Position numbers and translations under genes: made by a program. Below, piece by piece: positions 9,025-17,596 of a DNA stretch of 64,000 bases. A model generated the notes under the pieces. That model was given only the letters and a program-made list of their open reading frames with translations. It did no database searches and was not told the DNA's origin. Numbering within the stretch: the first letter of the stretch is position 1; every line of letters starts with the position of its first letter. The stretch comes from Breznakibacter xylanolyticus (GTDB taxonomy: Bacteria; Bacteroidota; Bacteroidia; Bacteroidales; Marinilabiliaceae): positions 62,001 through 126,000 of the forward strand of contig NZ_QKZK01000012.1 of the NCBI RefSeq assembly GCF_003254275.1, written 5' to 3'.

Positions 9025-9924
9025 TTAAAATATCTCGTCTCCTTCGTCAAAGAATATATCATTCCCATCACCACTAAAGCCATCCACAATGTTTCGTGCT
9101 TCGGGCAAAGTAACAGAGAATGTAGAACCCTCACCTTTTTTACTTTGTATTTCGATGCTACCTCCCAATACATCAAGTAGTGCTTTGGTAATTGAAAGCC
9201 CCAAACCATGTCCTCTGTTGATGGAGTTGATGCCGGAATCCAGTCGCTTGAAGCGTTCGAAAATTACCTTTTGGTTTTTTTCTGAAATCCCTGTTCCATA
9301 GTCTTGCACCGTCATGTTGAGGATTTCTTCATCCATCCATACAGTGACGATGATTTTACTTTCTTTGTAGCTGTATTTTAATGCGTTGTTAACCAGGTTG
9401 CTGACAATGAGTTTGAGTTTTTCCGAGTCGGTTTTGAAATAGAAATTTTTTCCAAATCCATATTCGATATTAAACTGTAAATCAATATCGATGTTCATTT
9501 TGCGTGAAACAATGTTGAACGAGTCGATGACGTTTTGAATCAGACTTCGGATGTTAACTTTTGTGATGTTGGGCTGTATTTCACCAGCTTCAATTTTTGC
9601 TGCTACAAAGATGTTGCGGAGTTGGAAGTCAAGGGTGAATGCCTCACTGTGTATCAGTGCAACCATTGAAACGACCTTTTTCCAGTCGTGTTTTTCAACG
9701 GATAAGATTGACTTTGACAAACCAAGAATAGAGGTAAAAGGATTAATAATTTCATTCGAAATATTCGAAATGAAATGGCTTTTAAGTGCCTCTGATTCTT
9801 TCAAGCGTCGCGTTACTTCCTGTAATTCTCTTGAAAGATCTTTGATCTCGGTATCAAAGTTTTTTCGTTCCTCTAATCTGTCACGAAGTTCTTTGAGTAG
9901 TTGTTTGTCTGATAAATTACTCAT
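9025..9924 (-). CDS. Histidine-kinase-like GHKL ATPase lacking the phospho-accepting His
   Basis: The 299-residue soluble protein starts with a coiled coil (10-50), then a DHp-like helix pair and a HATPase_c domain. The ATP site looks intact: N box NLVNNALKYS, G1 VQDYGTGIS, F box IFERFKR and G2 GHGLGLSI. The H box reads FISNISNEIINPF, so residue 57 is Asn where kinases have His. The codon is AAT and there is no nearby His that could substitute. It cannot autophosphorylate in the standard way. It could be an ATP-dependent scaffold or pseudokinase, or phosphorylate another residue. It has no sensor domain of its own and no membrane segment. Confidence 0.85.
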   Translation of the reverse strand: MSNLSDKQLLKELRDRLEERKNFDTEIKDLSRELQEVTRRLKESEALKSHFISNISNEIINPFTSILGLSKSILSVEKHDWKKVVSMVALIHSEAFTLDFQLRNIFVAAKIEAGEIQPNITKVNIRSLIQNVIDSFNIVSRKMNIDIDLQFNIEYGFGKNFYFKTDSEKLKLIVSNLVNNALKYSYKESKIIVTVWMDEEILNMTVQDYGTGISEKNQKVIFERFKRLDSGINSINRGHGLGLSITKALLDVLGGSIEIQSKKGEGSTFSVTLPEARNIVDGFSGDGNDIFFDEGDEIF

Positions 9925-9948
9925 AGTTTATATGTTATCCGTGTTTGT

Positions 9949-10815
9949 TTATATTTTTTTAAAAATGGTTGGTTTTATGTGTTGCAGTGGCACATTCATC
10001 CCTGAAAGAGATTCTGAATGTCCGATGAAGAAATAACCTCCTGGTTCAAGATGTTGACATAGTTTATTAATTACTTTTTCTTGGGTTGTTCTGTCAAAGT
10101 AAATCAACACATTTCTGCAAAAAATTGAAGTGTAGCTTTCCTTAATATCGAAACTGTTGTCCATTAGGTTCAGATAGCGAAGTGTTAAGGAGGCTTGTAG
10201 CTCCGGGCGAACCCTTATCGTGGGGTTGTGACGGTCTTTGCTTTTTAAGAAATATCTCTTTTTTAAGTCAAGATGAACGAATTCAATTTTTTGTTCCGGA
10301 TAGATGCCTCGTGCCGCCTTTTCAAGAACCTGGTTGGAGATATCCGTACCAAGAATTGAAAAATTAAAAGTCGGGTTGAGTCTTTTAAATTCATTCAAAA
10401 CGACAGACATCGTATAAGGTTCTTCACCGCTTGAACAACCAGCACTCCAAATTTTAAATGATTTCGTAGGGTTGTTTTTTACGAAATCAGGAAGTACTGT
10501 TGAAGTCAGAAAGTCAAAATGTATTGGTTCTCTAAAGAAATCAGTTTTGTTGGTAGTGATGACGTTTAAGAAATTGTAAAGTTCTTTTTCTTGACCTTCT
10601 TGGCTAAAAAAGTAATTTTTGTATTCAGTATATGATTTCAGTCCCAATTCGCGAATGCGTTTCAAGAGTCTTCCTTGAAGCATAACGCGTTTAATAGGGG
10701 GCATTTTGATACCATATTCAATAAATATGTAATTGCTGAAAGCCTGGAAATCACTTTCCGACAATTCAGCTTTAAAGCAGTCGAGTTCTTTGGGTGTTTT
10801 TTCGGCTTCCCTCAT
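9949..10815 (-). CDS. cheR: Chemotaxis protein methyltransferase CheR (canonical copy)
   Basis: The 288-residue protein has all CheR motifs intact: ITTNKTDFFREP, IWSAGCSSGEEPYTM (SAM motif I), LGTDIS and FCRNVLIYFDR, ending with HLEPGGYFFIGHSESL. It methylates receptor glutamates using SAM. Its ATG overlaps the TGA of the upstream cheW (ATGA at 10812-10815), which indicates translational coupling. Of the three CheR-like genes in the cluster this is the one closest to the consensus. Confidence 0.93.
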   Translation of the reverse strand: MREAEKTPKELDCFKAELSESDFQAFSNYIFIEYGIKMPPIKRVMLQGRLLKRIRELGLKSYTEYKNYFFSQEGQEKELYNFLNVITTNKTDFFREPIHFDFLTSTVLPDFVKNNPTKSFKIWSAGCSSGEEPYTMSVVLNEFKRLNPTFNFSILGTDISNQVLEKAARGIYPEQKIEFVHLDLKKRYFLKSKDRHNPTIRVRPELQASLTLRYLNLMDNSFDIKESYTSIFCRNVLIYFDRTTQEKVINKLCQHLEPGGYFFIGHSESLSGMNVPLQHIKPTIFKKI

Positions 10816-11285
10816 GATCTGACAAGTTTGTCTAAAGCGATAACATCTTTGATGCTGAATACCTTGTCTGCATCTAAAATCATGACCATCCCATGATTGG
10901 TTTTATAGGATGCAGTCAGGTATTGTGGGTGAAAATCGTCGGTAAAAGGTACGGTGTTATCTTCAGTTGCTTCAAATACATCAGAAACAGAATCGACAAG
11001 AATTGCAACCCTGAATTTTTTAGCAAGGTCAAGGTTCTGTAATTCTAATACCACCATGCAGGTCATTGCTGTGATATCTATAGGGGGCATGTTGAACTTT
11101 TGAGCTGTGTCAATTTGAGGGACAACATGTTCCCTAAATTCAACCACTCCAAGTACATATGAAGGACTTTCAGGGATTGGTTTAGGAGCCCGATATTCAC
11201 TAATCTCCATAACTCTGTCCACGTTAACACCAAATAGGTGGTCGGAAATTTTAAAAGCTAGATATGTTGACGAAGTGTTGCTCAT
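10812..11285 (-). CDS. cheW: Chemotaxis coupling protein CheW
   Basis: The 157-residue product has the CheW fold pattern: YLAFKISDHLFGVNVDRVMEIS would be the first strand pair, then IPESPSYVLGVVEFREHVVPQIDT in the core and an SVSDVFEA segment. CheW links receptors to CheA. The usual RG in the core (INLRG) is FREH here, typical of divergent CheW proteins. It overlaps cheR by four bases. With the frame-shifted cheW just upstream, this may be the only functional free CheW in the cluster. Confidence 0.88.
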   Translation of the reverse strand: MSNTSSTYLAFKISDHLFGVNVDRVMEISEYRAPKPIPESPSYVLGVVEFREHVVPQIDTAQKFNMPPIDITAMTCMVVLELQNLDLAKKFRVAILVDSVSDVFEATEDNTVPFTDDFHPQYLTASYKTNHGMVMILDADKVFSIKDVIALDKLVRS

Positions 11286-11293
11286 TCTGTATA

Positions 11294-11745
11294 TTATTTA
11301 ACATCTTCAATTTTCTGCACCAGTGCGTCGATGTTCACCAAGTTAATAAACTGTTCGTTTAAGCGAATGGTGCCATCAAAACTGTCCACCATCCCTAAGT
11401 TTTGATCAATAATTGATGGGGTAATTTGAGAGGGATTAATTGGGATGACTTCATTGACCATGTCAACAACCAACCCAATATAAGATTCTACCTGGTTATT
11501 GGGCGAAATTACAATAATGGAAGTGTCTTTTGTTCTGTTTACCAGTTCAGCTCCAATCATCATTCTAAAATCCGCAACAGGGATGATGTTCCCATGAAGT
11601 TTATCATTCCTAACAGGTATTCCGGCACATTTGGTATTCTTGTAATTTTTCCTAATTCAAGAATGTGACGAACAATTAACGCATTAAAAGCAAATTGTTC
11701 ATCTGCAGCCTGAAATGATATGATGGTGTTCAATTCTTCGTTCAT
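11294..11745 (-). pseudogene. Second CheW, split by an apparent single-base frameshift
   Basis: Two short frames together make one CheW. The first (11560-11745) runs from ATG to IPNVPEYLLGMINFMG and then leaves the family pattern. The second (11294-11563) continues with VADFRMMIGAELVNRT and the CheW C-terminal half. Reading one base later from about 11589-11590 restores MGNIIPVADFRMM, the normal CheW core. The sequence has GGAACATC where GGAAACATC would keep the frame, so one A in a short A run seems to be missing. Either the gene is broken, or the assembly lost a base. Position between cheA and the intact cheW fits a tandem pair. Confidence 0.8.
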
Positions 11746-11794
11746 GGTAGTAAGTTGTCGATTCTAACTTTTCAATTTGAAGTAGGCCTGTTGG

Positions 11795-13846
11795 TTAGTT
11801 TGTCTTTCGTCTTTTAATGGTTTGGAAATGAATCAGTCTGTTTGTGTCAATGACAAAAGCAATGTTTCCGTTACCCATGATAGATGCCCCCGAAATAGTT
11901 TCGTGTTTTTTTAGGTATCGACCCAATGGTTTGACGACAGTTTGATACTCTCCGATGACCTGATCGGCTACTAATCCTACAATTTTGTCTTCTGATTTTA
12001 TCAGAATGAGTTGTTCAGAACCTTCAATTTGTGTTTTGGCATCAAATACAGTTCTTAAGTCAATAAAAGGATATTGTTTCTCCCCTATTGATAATATGTT
12101 GTTTAGCGTATTGCTGATTGTTGCATTAACAAATTCATGAATTTTTTCGACCGATGAAATGGGAATCACATATTCATTTTGTCCGACTTTGATTAAGAGA
12201 CCATCAATGATGGATAAGGTCATTGGTAGCTCAAGCGTTGTTGTAGTTCCTTTTCCAATCTCGGAATCGATGGCTACTTCCCCTCTAATTTCACCAATTT
12301 TTCGTTTCACGACATCCATTCCGACGCCTCGACCCGAAACATCAGACACTTCATCACGAGTTGAAAACCCACTTAAAAACACTAAATCAAAAATTTCTTT
12401 TTTGCTGAGTTCGAGTTTCGCATCAATTAACCCTTTTTCAATGGCTTTTCTACGAATGAATTCAGGGTCAATTCCTTTACCATCATCAATGATTTTAATG
12501 ATTACGCTGGCTCCGGAATAATAGGCTTTGAAGAAGATGGTTCCTTTGGGGGATTTTCCTGCTTTCAGACGTTCAGAAGGCATCTCTACACCGTGATCAA
12601 CGGAGTTTCTGATCAGGTGCAACATTGGATCAATAAGGTTTTCGATGATGTTTTTATCCAATTCGATTTCACCTCCTTCAATCACAAAATCAATTTCTTT
12701 TCCTAAGTCTTTGGAGAGATCGCGAACAAGTCGTTGAAATCTCATTAGTTCACTTTGCAACGGGATTAGGCTGATTTCAAATGCATTGTCCCGAAGTTGA
12801 CGGGATAATTTCTGAATGTTTTCAGCCAAAGCCATGATGGTTGGTTCACCACTGTTTTCTGCATACAAGTTTAGTTGTGCCTGTATGGTTACTAATTCAC
12901 TGACCAAGTTGACAAGTTCATCGATTTTATTCGATGCCACCCGCATACTTGAAATTTTGTGGTCTTTGAGCGTGTTTTTCTTTTTGCTGCCAGTTTCTTC
13001 TTGAGTAATAACTTGTTTATTTTCCTGCTTTATTGTTTGTAATGCGGTTAAAACAAGAGGTTTGTTGCTTGATATGCTACCGTCAACTAACTGTTTAAGT
13101 TCGGGGTTTGTTAGAATATTCCCTGATGATATTTCTTGAATATCTATTTTACATTCATCCTCAACGAAAATGAAAACATCTTTAATTTCATTGATTGGCG
13201 CAGCCGTGTAAAGGATAACTTGCCAGGCACAATGGCATGAAATGACTTTTAAATCGGAGAAGTTTGGAAGTGCTTTAAAAAATGGCAATGCCACAGCTTC
13301 TCCCAAGGCATGCAAATCATCAATTAAGAAGAACGGATTGGTTCCGTTTTTTAAGATGTCCTGTTCCGGTTCAAAACTAATAAGATAACTCTTTGTTCCA
13401 TCGTCTTTTTCTTGTTTGACAACAGGGGTTACCGGTTGAGGTTGAACCTCAGAAGGGGTGTTGTTCTGTTGCGCAATGACATTTTGAACCTTAAGTATGA
13501 ATGCTTTTTGGGATTGAATGTCCTGACTGTCCTTTAAGTCTCCGATTTCGAGTAAGTGACGGATATGGTCAATGGATTCGAGGGTCAACGAGATGATGTG
13601 ATCTGAAACCTGGAGCTTGCCATTGCGCACCCAATCAAAAATGGTTTCGAGATGATGTGTGAAATCACTCAGGTCGTTGAACCCAAACATGGCTCCACCC
13701 CCTTTTAAAGAGTGCATGGCTCGAAAGATACGCTCAATAATATCACGGTTTTGGCGATCTGTTTCAAGCAAAAGTAATGCTTCCTCCAAATCGTGAACGT
13801 TATCGAGGGCTTCTTCGACAAACTTATCTTTGAACTTGTCAATCAT
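11795..13846 (-). CDS. cheA: Chemotaxis sensor histidine kinase CheA
   Basis: The 683-residue protein begins with an Hpt domain whose phospho-accepting His45 lies in FRAMHSLKGGGAMFGF. A less conserved middle region (about 130-280), which may be the CheY/CheB-binding part, is followed by the dimerisation helices (about 300-365), the HATPase domain (DPMLHLIRNSVDHGVE, IIDDGKGIDP, GRGVGMDVVK) and a C-terminal CheW-like domain (about 540-675). It autophosphorylates in response to receptors and passes phosphate to CheY and CheB. It sits between the Hpt gene and the paired cheW genes. Confidence 0.95.
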   Translation of the reverse strand: MIDKFKDKFVEEALDNVHDLEEALLLLETDRQNRDIIERIFRAMHSLKGGGAMFGFNDLSDFTHHLETIFDWVRNGKLQVSDHIISLTLESIDHIRHLLEIGDLKDSQDIQSQKAFILKVQNVIAQQNNTPSEVQPQPVTPVVKQEKDDGTKSYLISFEPEQDILKNGTNPFFLIDDLHALGEAVALPFFKALPNFSDLKVISCHCAWQVILYTAAPINEIKDVFIFVEDECKIDIQEISSGNILTNPELKQLVDGSISSNKPLVLTALQTIKQENKQVITQEETGSKKKNTLKDHKISSMRVASNKIDELVNLVSELVTIQAQLNLYAENSGEPTIMALAENIQKLSRQLRDNAFEISLIPLQSELMRFQRLVRDLSKDLGKEIDFVIEGGEIELDKNIIENLIDPMLHLIRNSVDHGVEMPSERLKAGKSPKGTIFFKAYYSGASVIIKIIDDGKGIDPEFIRRKAIEKGLIDAKLELSKKEIFDLVFLSGFSTRDEVSDVSGRGVGMDVVKRKIGEIRGEVAIDSEIGKGTTTTLELPMTLSIIDGLLIKVGQNEYVIPISSVEKIHEFVNATISNTLNNILSIGEKQYPFIDLRTVFDAKTQIEGSEQLILIKSEDKIVGLVADQVIGEYQTVVKPLGRYLKKHETISGASIMGNGNIAFVIDTNRLIHFQTIKRRKTN

Positions 13847-13860
13847 GCGACGGGATTATA

Positions 13861-14238
13861 TTAAGAGCAAAGGTTATTAAAGTAAACAACAGCCTCATCG
13901 TTTTCGCATAATTGCACCAAAGCCTGGTCATCACGGTTATTTAAAACCTGTTGAAGATGCTTTATAATGCAATGGGTTTTGTAGATGAGTTCTTGTGTGA
14001 GATTGATTTCACCCTTTCGGATTTTTGCAAAAGTTTTCTCCACAGGCAAAGCCATCAGTGGCATGTGCTGAAATCCGAACATGGGACTTGAGCCTTTGAT
14101 GGAATGCATGGTTAAGAAAACTTTTTCGACTAAAGCATCTTGTGGCGTCATTCGATTTGAATCATTGATTAATGATTCGATAGAAGAAAGCTGGTCTGAT
14201 GCCTCCGAAATGAATATGTTTTTAATCTCGTCATTCAT
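13861..14238 (-). CDS. Stand-alone histidine phosphotransfer (Hpt) protein
   Basis: The 125-residue protein is a single Hpt helical bundle with His45 in LTMHSIKGSSPMFGF. The stretch closely matches the Hpt domain of CheA in the next gene (MHSLKGGGAMFGF, also His45), so it probably arose by duplication of the CheA N-terminus. It could act as a phosphate shuttle or sink between CheA, CheY and the other receivers. Genes for CheY (12 bases upstream) and CheA (14 bases downstream) flank it. Confidence 0.88.
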   Translation of the reverse strand: MNDEIKNIFISEASDQLSSIESLINDSNRMTPQDALVEKVFLTMHSIKGSSPMFGFQHMPLMALPVEKTFAKIRKGEINLTQELIYKTHCIIKHLQQVLNNRDDQALVQLCENDEAVVYFNNLCS

Positions 14239-14250
14239 TGCTTTTGATGT

Positions 14251-14616
14251 TTACCGGATTACCCGGGTAATCGCACTGAGAAGTTTAGCAGGGACAAATG
14301 GTTTTATAATCCAACCCGTGGCACCTGCTTCTTTTGCTTCCATTTTCTTGGCGGCTTGCGATTCGGTTGTTAAAAAGAGGATGGGAATATGCTTGTATGC
14401 GTCCATTTCTCTCACTTTTCTAATCAGACCTAAGCCGTCGAGGTTGGGCATGTGTAAGTCGGTGATGATGATGTCAATTTCACGGCCATCGAGAAATTTT
14501 AATGCATCTTCTCCGTCAACTCCAACCAATACATCGTAGCCCTCGTTTTGAAGGGTGAAATTGACAACTTCACGGATACTCTCCGAGTCATCTACAATGA
14601 GAACTGTTTTAGCCAT
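14251..14616 (-). CDS. cheY: CheY-like single-domain response regulator
   Basis: The 121-residue protein is one receiver domain with the acidic pair DD (residues 9-10, VLIVDDSE), phospho-acceptor Asp53 (IITDLHMPNLDG), the switch Thr in ILFLTTES and the conserved Lys in IIKPF. It has no output domain and is the probable diffusible output of the CheA pathway. What it binds is unknown because the window has no flagellar switch or pilus genes. It lies between the STAS and Hpt genes. Confidence 0.92.
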   Translation of the reverse strand: MAKTVLIVDDSESIREVVNFTLQNEGYDVLVGVDGEDALKFLDGREIDIIITDLHMPNLDGLGLIRKVREMDAYKHIPILFLTTESQAAKKMEAKEAGATGWIIKPFVPAKLLSAITRVIR

Positions 14617-14631
14617 AATGTGTTTACGTAT

Positions 14632-14946
14632 TTATATGAAATAATTGGATCTGAAACCTGCGTTGTCTAGAAGGTGTTGTTGTTCTTCTGATAAATCAAT
14701 TTTAATTTCTACCGGAATTGATCTGGACTCGAATTCTTGCTTGATTGCCAGAAAAACTTGAATACATGTCAGGTCAATTCCTTTGATTTGTGTGGCATGT
14801 AGAATCAGTTTTTTTGAAAAGTCCATACTGTTTTTCAAATCCTTGTATATTGCTTCAATGTGGTTAATGACCAGATTGCCGCTGATTTCAAGGGTATTGT
14901 GAGAAGACCCTTTTAAAAATTGAATCGAATATGGTGACTGACTCAT
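14632..14946 (-). CDS. STAS-domain protein (anti-anti-sigma-factor-like)
   Basis: From the ATG at 14946 the product has 104 residues and forms one STAS domain (TLEISGNLVINHI at the start, then KKLILHATQIKGIDLTCIQ). The segment GIDLTCI matches the phosphorylation-site pattern Asp-x-Ser/Thr, with Thr as the candidate site. STAS proteins switch partners when phosphorylated by a GHKL kinase and dephosphorylated by a PP2C phosphatase. Both kinds of protein are in this cluster (9025-9924 and 1-2206). A TTG at 14988 would overlap the receptor gene and is less likely. Confidence 0.8.
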   Translation of the reverse strand: MSQSPYSIQFLKGSSHNTLEISGNLVINHIEAIYKDLKNSMDFSKKLILHATQIKGIDLTCIQVFLAIKQEFESRSIPVEIKIDLSEEQQHLLDNAGFRSNYFI

Positions 14947-14959
14947 TTTGGATAAGTTG

Positions 14960-16693
14960 TTAGAATTTTTCGTAATTGTCAAGATCAAATTCCTTGCTCA
15001 GTCCCGATAAATCATTAGATGGGGAGTTCGGTTTTGAATAAGTGTTCCCTTTTGATGTTGGTTTTTTAACCAGTCTGGTCCGTTCTTCTTTATTGTTTTG
15101 TTGAGTAGTACTTGCTTGCTTTGTTTGTGGTTTGAAAGCAGCTTCGTTTTCATCAACTTTAAATATCCCAACAGCCTGTTGTAAGTTCTCAGCTAAAACG
15201 GTCAATTGATTTGAACTTTGAGTTAAGATATCCGAAGAAGATGCATTTTCCTGAGTAATCATGTTTAATTGCTGCATGGCCAGGTTAATCTGCTCTGCAC
15301 CTGTTTTTTGTTCCAAACTTGCTGCTGAAATTTCCTTAATCAGTTGAGTTGTTTTTTCAATATCAGGAACGAGAAGTCTCGCTTTGTCTCCAGCTTCCTG
15401 CGACACTTTGAGGCCTGTTGTAACAAGATTTACAATTTCGTCAGCGGCAGCTTTACTTCTTTCAGCTAATTTACGGACTTCAGCCGCAACAACGGAAAAT
15501 CCGCGTCCGTGTTCGCCGGCACGAGCAGCTTCCACTGCAGCATTGAGTGCTAAAATATTTGTTTGAAAAGCAATATCACCGATGATGGTGATTTTTTCGG
15601 AGATTTCTTTCATGGCTTTGGCGGCCTGAGAGCTCAATTGATCAGCAATGTTAACGTCTCGCGCTGTTTCAACAGTAATCTTCTCGGTTTGAATGGCGTT
15701 GTCAGTGTTTTGGTCAATGTTAGCCACCATTTCCTCAATGGAAGTTGAAACTTCTTCAGCAGATGCTGCCTGGTCTGCAGAACCCTTTGATAGTTGTGTA
15801 GAGCTGTCTTTGAGGACTTTGCTTGAATCGACCAGGTTTGCAGAATTGGTTTTAATGGTGATGACAATCCGTTTGAGGTTATTGGCCATGTCGCGTAATG
15901 CGTCAGCTAATTGACCAATCTCATCGTTTTGTTGTACATCAACAGTGGCCGTAAGTTCGCCATTGCCAATTGCTTGAGCAAACGCCACTCCTTTTTTAAG
16001 GGGGGCAATAATTGAATTGATAAGCAGCCAGGCAACAAAAATTGAAATAGCGATGATTACTAAAGACATAATGATTACCAACGCAGCAAAAAAGGTATAT
16101 GTGAAACTCATGTTGCTGAGAATCTCATTGCTTTTACTCCGGTATTTTTCTTCGATGCTGCTGCACGATTGAGTGATTTCATCACTAAGAATAATTAGCT
16201 CTCCTCCTTCTTGTACCTGAGGTTCCACCATGAAAGTCACCATTGCATCATCATAAGCTTCAAATGAGTTGAGACTTTCCATGATCTCTTTTTCCATCGA
16301 GATGAGTTGGTTGACTTTTTCTATAATGTTGTTGATAGCCGTTGTATCTTCATCTTCCCATTCAACCTCAAGGTTTTTTACTTTTTCAAGTTCAAGAGGT
16401 AAGTCAGTTTTGTGAATATTTTCTAATCTGATTTTATCTGGAGTACCGGTTTGTTTGTCGATGAAAACCCAACTTCTGATGAGCATTTTAGATTCTGCGA
16501 CCAGATCAGAGATGGTTGAAAGATTTTCTGCTGCAGGTGAATATTCCTCAGTGAGGGTTTTGTTGAGTTTACGACTGTTGTTTAATGTGACAAAAGTCGT
16601 GACTCCGTTAATGATGATGATTAAGAGAATAATCCCGAACCCATAGTAAAGTTTTTGGGCAATATTCAACTTTTTAAGTATGTCTAGCTTCAT
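14960..16693 (-). CDS. Methyl-accepting chemotaxis protein
   Basis: From the ATG at 16693 the receptor has 577 residues. Two membrane helices (about 15-35 and 200-228) bound a periplasmic region of about 160 residues, predicted to be helical. A HAMP domain follows, then the methyl-accepting signalling domain with the hairpin tip [15 protein letters not shown] and [18 protein letters not shown]. The tail is long, polar and flexible, and the last five residues are NYEKF. This matches the CheR/CheB-binding pentapeptide pattern (x-aromatic-x-x-aromatic). It is the only receptor in the cluster. Confidence 0.95.
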   Translation of the reverse strand: MKLDILKKLNIAQKLYYGFGIILLIIIINGVTTFVTLNNSRKLNKTLTEEYSPAAENLSTISDLVAESKMLIRSWVFIDKQTGTPDKIRLENIHKTDLPLELEKVKNLEVEWEDEDTTAINNIIEKVNQLISMEKEIMESLNSFEAYDDAMVTFMVEPQVQEGGELIILSDEITQSCSSIEEKYRSKSNEILSNMSFTYTFFAALVIIMSLVIIAISIFVAWLLINSIIAPLKKGVAFAQAIGNGELTATVDVQQNDEIGQLADALRDMANNLKRIVITIKTNSANLVDSSKVLKDSSTQLSKGSADQAASAEEVSTSIEEMVANIDQNTDNAIQTEKITVETARDVNIADQLSSQAAKAMKEISEKITIIGDIAFQTNILALNAAVEAARAGEHGRGFSVVAAEVRKLAERSKAAADEIVNLVTTGLKVSQEAGDKARLLVPDIEKTTQLIKEISAASLEQKTGAEQINLAMQQLNMITQENASSSDILTQSSNQLTVLAENLQQAVGIFKVDENEAAFKPQTKQASTTQQNNKEERTRLVKKPTSKGNTYSKPNSPSNDLSGLSKEFDLDNYEKF

Positions 16694-16709
16694 GTTCAAT
16701 GAGTTATTA

Positions 16710-17225
16710 TTACATGCTAATGGCCGAAGCCATGGTTTCTAATTTTGAACTGATCTGTAAACTTGCACGGGAAGCATTGGCTTTGCTGATCTCAAATTTA
16801 AGCTTGTCATCGCGAATCACAAAATTAATAATTGCACCTTTATTTGTGGCGCCTTCTGCTTCAGTAACAATGAGGGCGTTTTTCCCCACCTTGTTCGAAA
16901 TGGTTTCTGCATTTCGGGCAAAGTTAGCAGAACTGGCTACAAATATCACCTGGCATTTAGTAATTTCGTCAACGGTTTTAAATTCTTTAATGACAACATC
17001 CTGAAAACCGAATTTTTTACCGGCGGATTGTTGTTTTAAATGATCGGCGATTTCTTTACTTCTGACCACCCCAATCACAAAATCCCCCTGAGTTGACGTT
17101 TCGGGCCAGCCAATATAACGGATGAAATTAAGTGTAAAGGTGGCTTTATATTTTGCTTCCTGAGAGTATGCATGTATTGAGAACATGCTCAGTGCGAGTA
17201 TGACAATGAGAATTGTTTTTTTCAT
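16710..17225 (-). CDS. YfiR-like periplasmic protein (DUF4154 family)
   Basis: The 171-residue product has a signal peptide (hydrophobic 4-18, cleavage after HAYSQ region) and the family pattern [32 protein letters not shown] and GAIINFVI. In Pseudomonas, YfiR is a periplasmic repressor of the diguanylate cyclase YfiN. Here there is no cyclase beside it. Instead it is the first gene of the chemosensory cluster, 16 bases before the receptor gene, so it may modulate the periplasmic domain of that receptor. Family assignment is good; the partner is inferred. Confidence 0.8.
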   Translation of the reverse strand: MKKTILIVILALSMFSIHAYSQEAKYKATFTLNFIRYIGWPETSTQGDFVIGVVRSKEIADHLKQQSAGKKFGFQDVVIKEFKTVDEITKCQVIFVASSANFARNAETISNKVGKNALIVTEAEGATNKGAIINFVIRDDKLKFEISKANASRASLQISSKLETMASAISM

Positions 17226-17596
17226 GTGTTTATAGTTTGATTTTTATTGGTCACATGGAACTCGTCAATAATTTGTCCTTCTGAGTGAGTGGGACTTAGT
17301 AAAGGCGTGTTTCATTGCTTATTCTCTCTTTGGTTTGTAGTTAACAGTGCATTGTGCCTAAGTTTTGGTGTATGTTACGCAGTTTCGTTGGTTTGGTTTC
17401 TTTTTTTTGATGTTAGAGGTTTGTAGAGTGCTTTGAAAATAAAGATAACAAAAATAATTAAATTATCATCTTTTGTGAATCCTTGATTCGATTCTTCTAA
17501 CAAGTTATAAAAACTTAACGAAGAAAGAAAGCGAAATATTCTATCTAAAATGTGCTACTTTCGTTGGTTCATTTAATCATGATATAATAGGTTTAT
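17226..17596 (+). promoter_or_regulatory. Divergent intergenic region between the chemosensory cluster and the RND exporter
   Basis: This 371-base AT-rich gap must hold promoters for both directions. TACTTTCG at 17556-17563 is one base off the Bacteroidota -7 element TAnnTTTG and is well placed for the exporter gene. I see no clear element for the leftward cluster. A copy of the GGTCAnATGGAACTC repeat lies at 17249-17270. No gene is evident. Confidence 0.4.
17249..17270 (+). repeat. GGTCAnATGGAACTC dispersed element, copy 1
   Basis: GGTCACATGGAACTCGTCAA lies 24 bases upstream of the leftward YfiR-like gene start, in the divergent gap. It shares the 15-base core with copies at 37551 and 62344. 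Confidence 0.65.
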
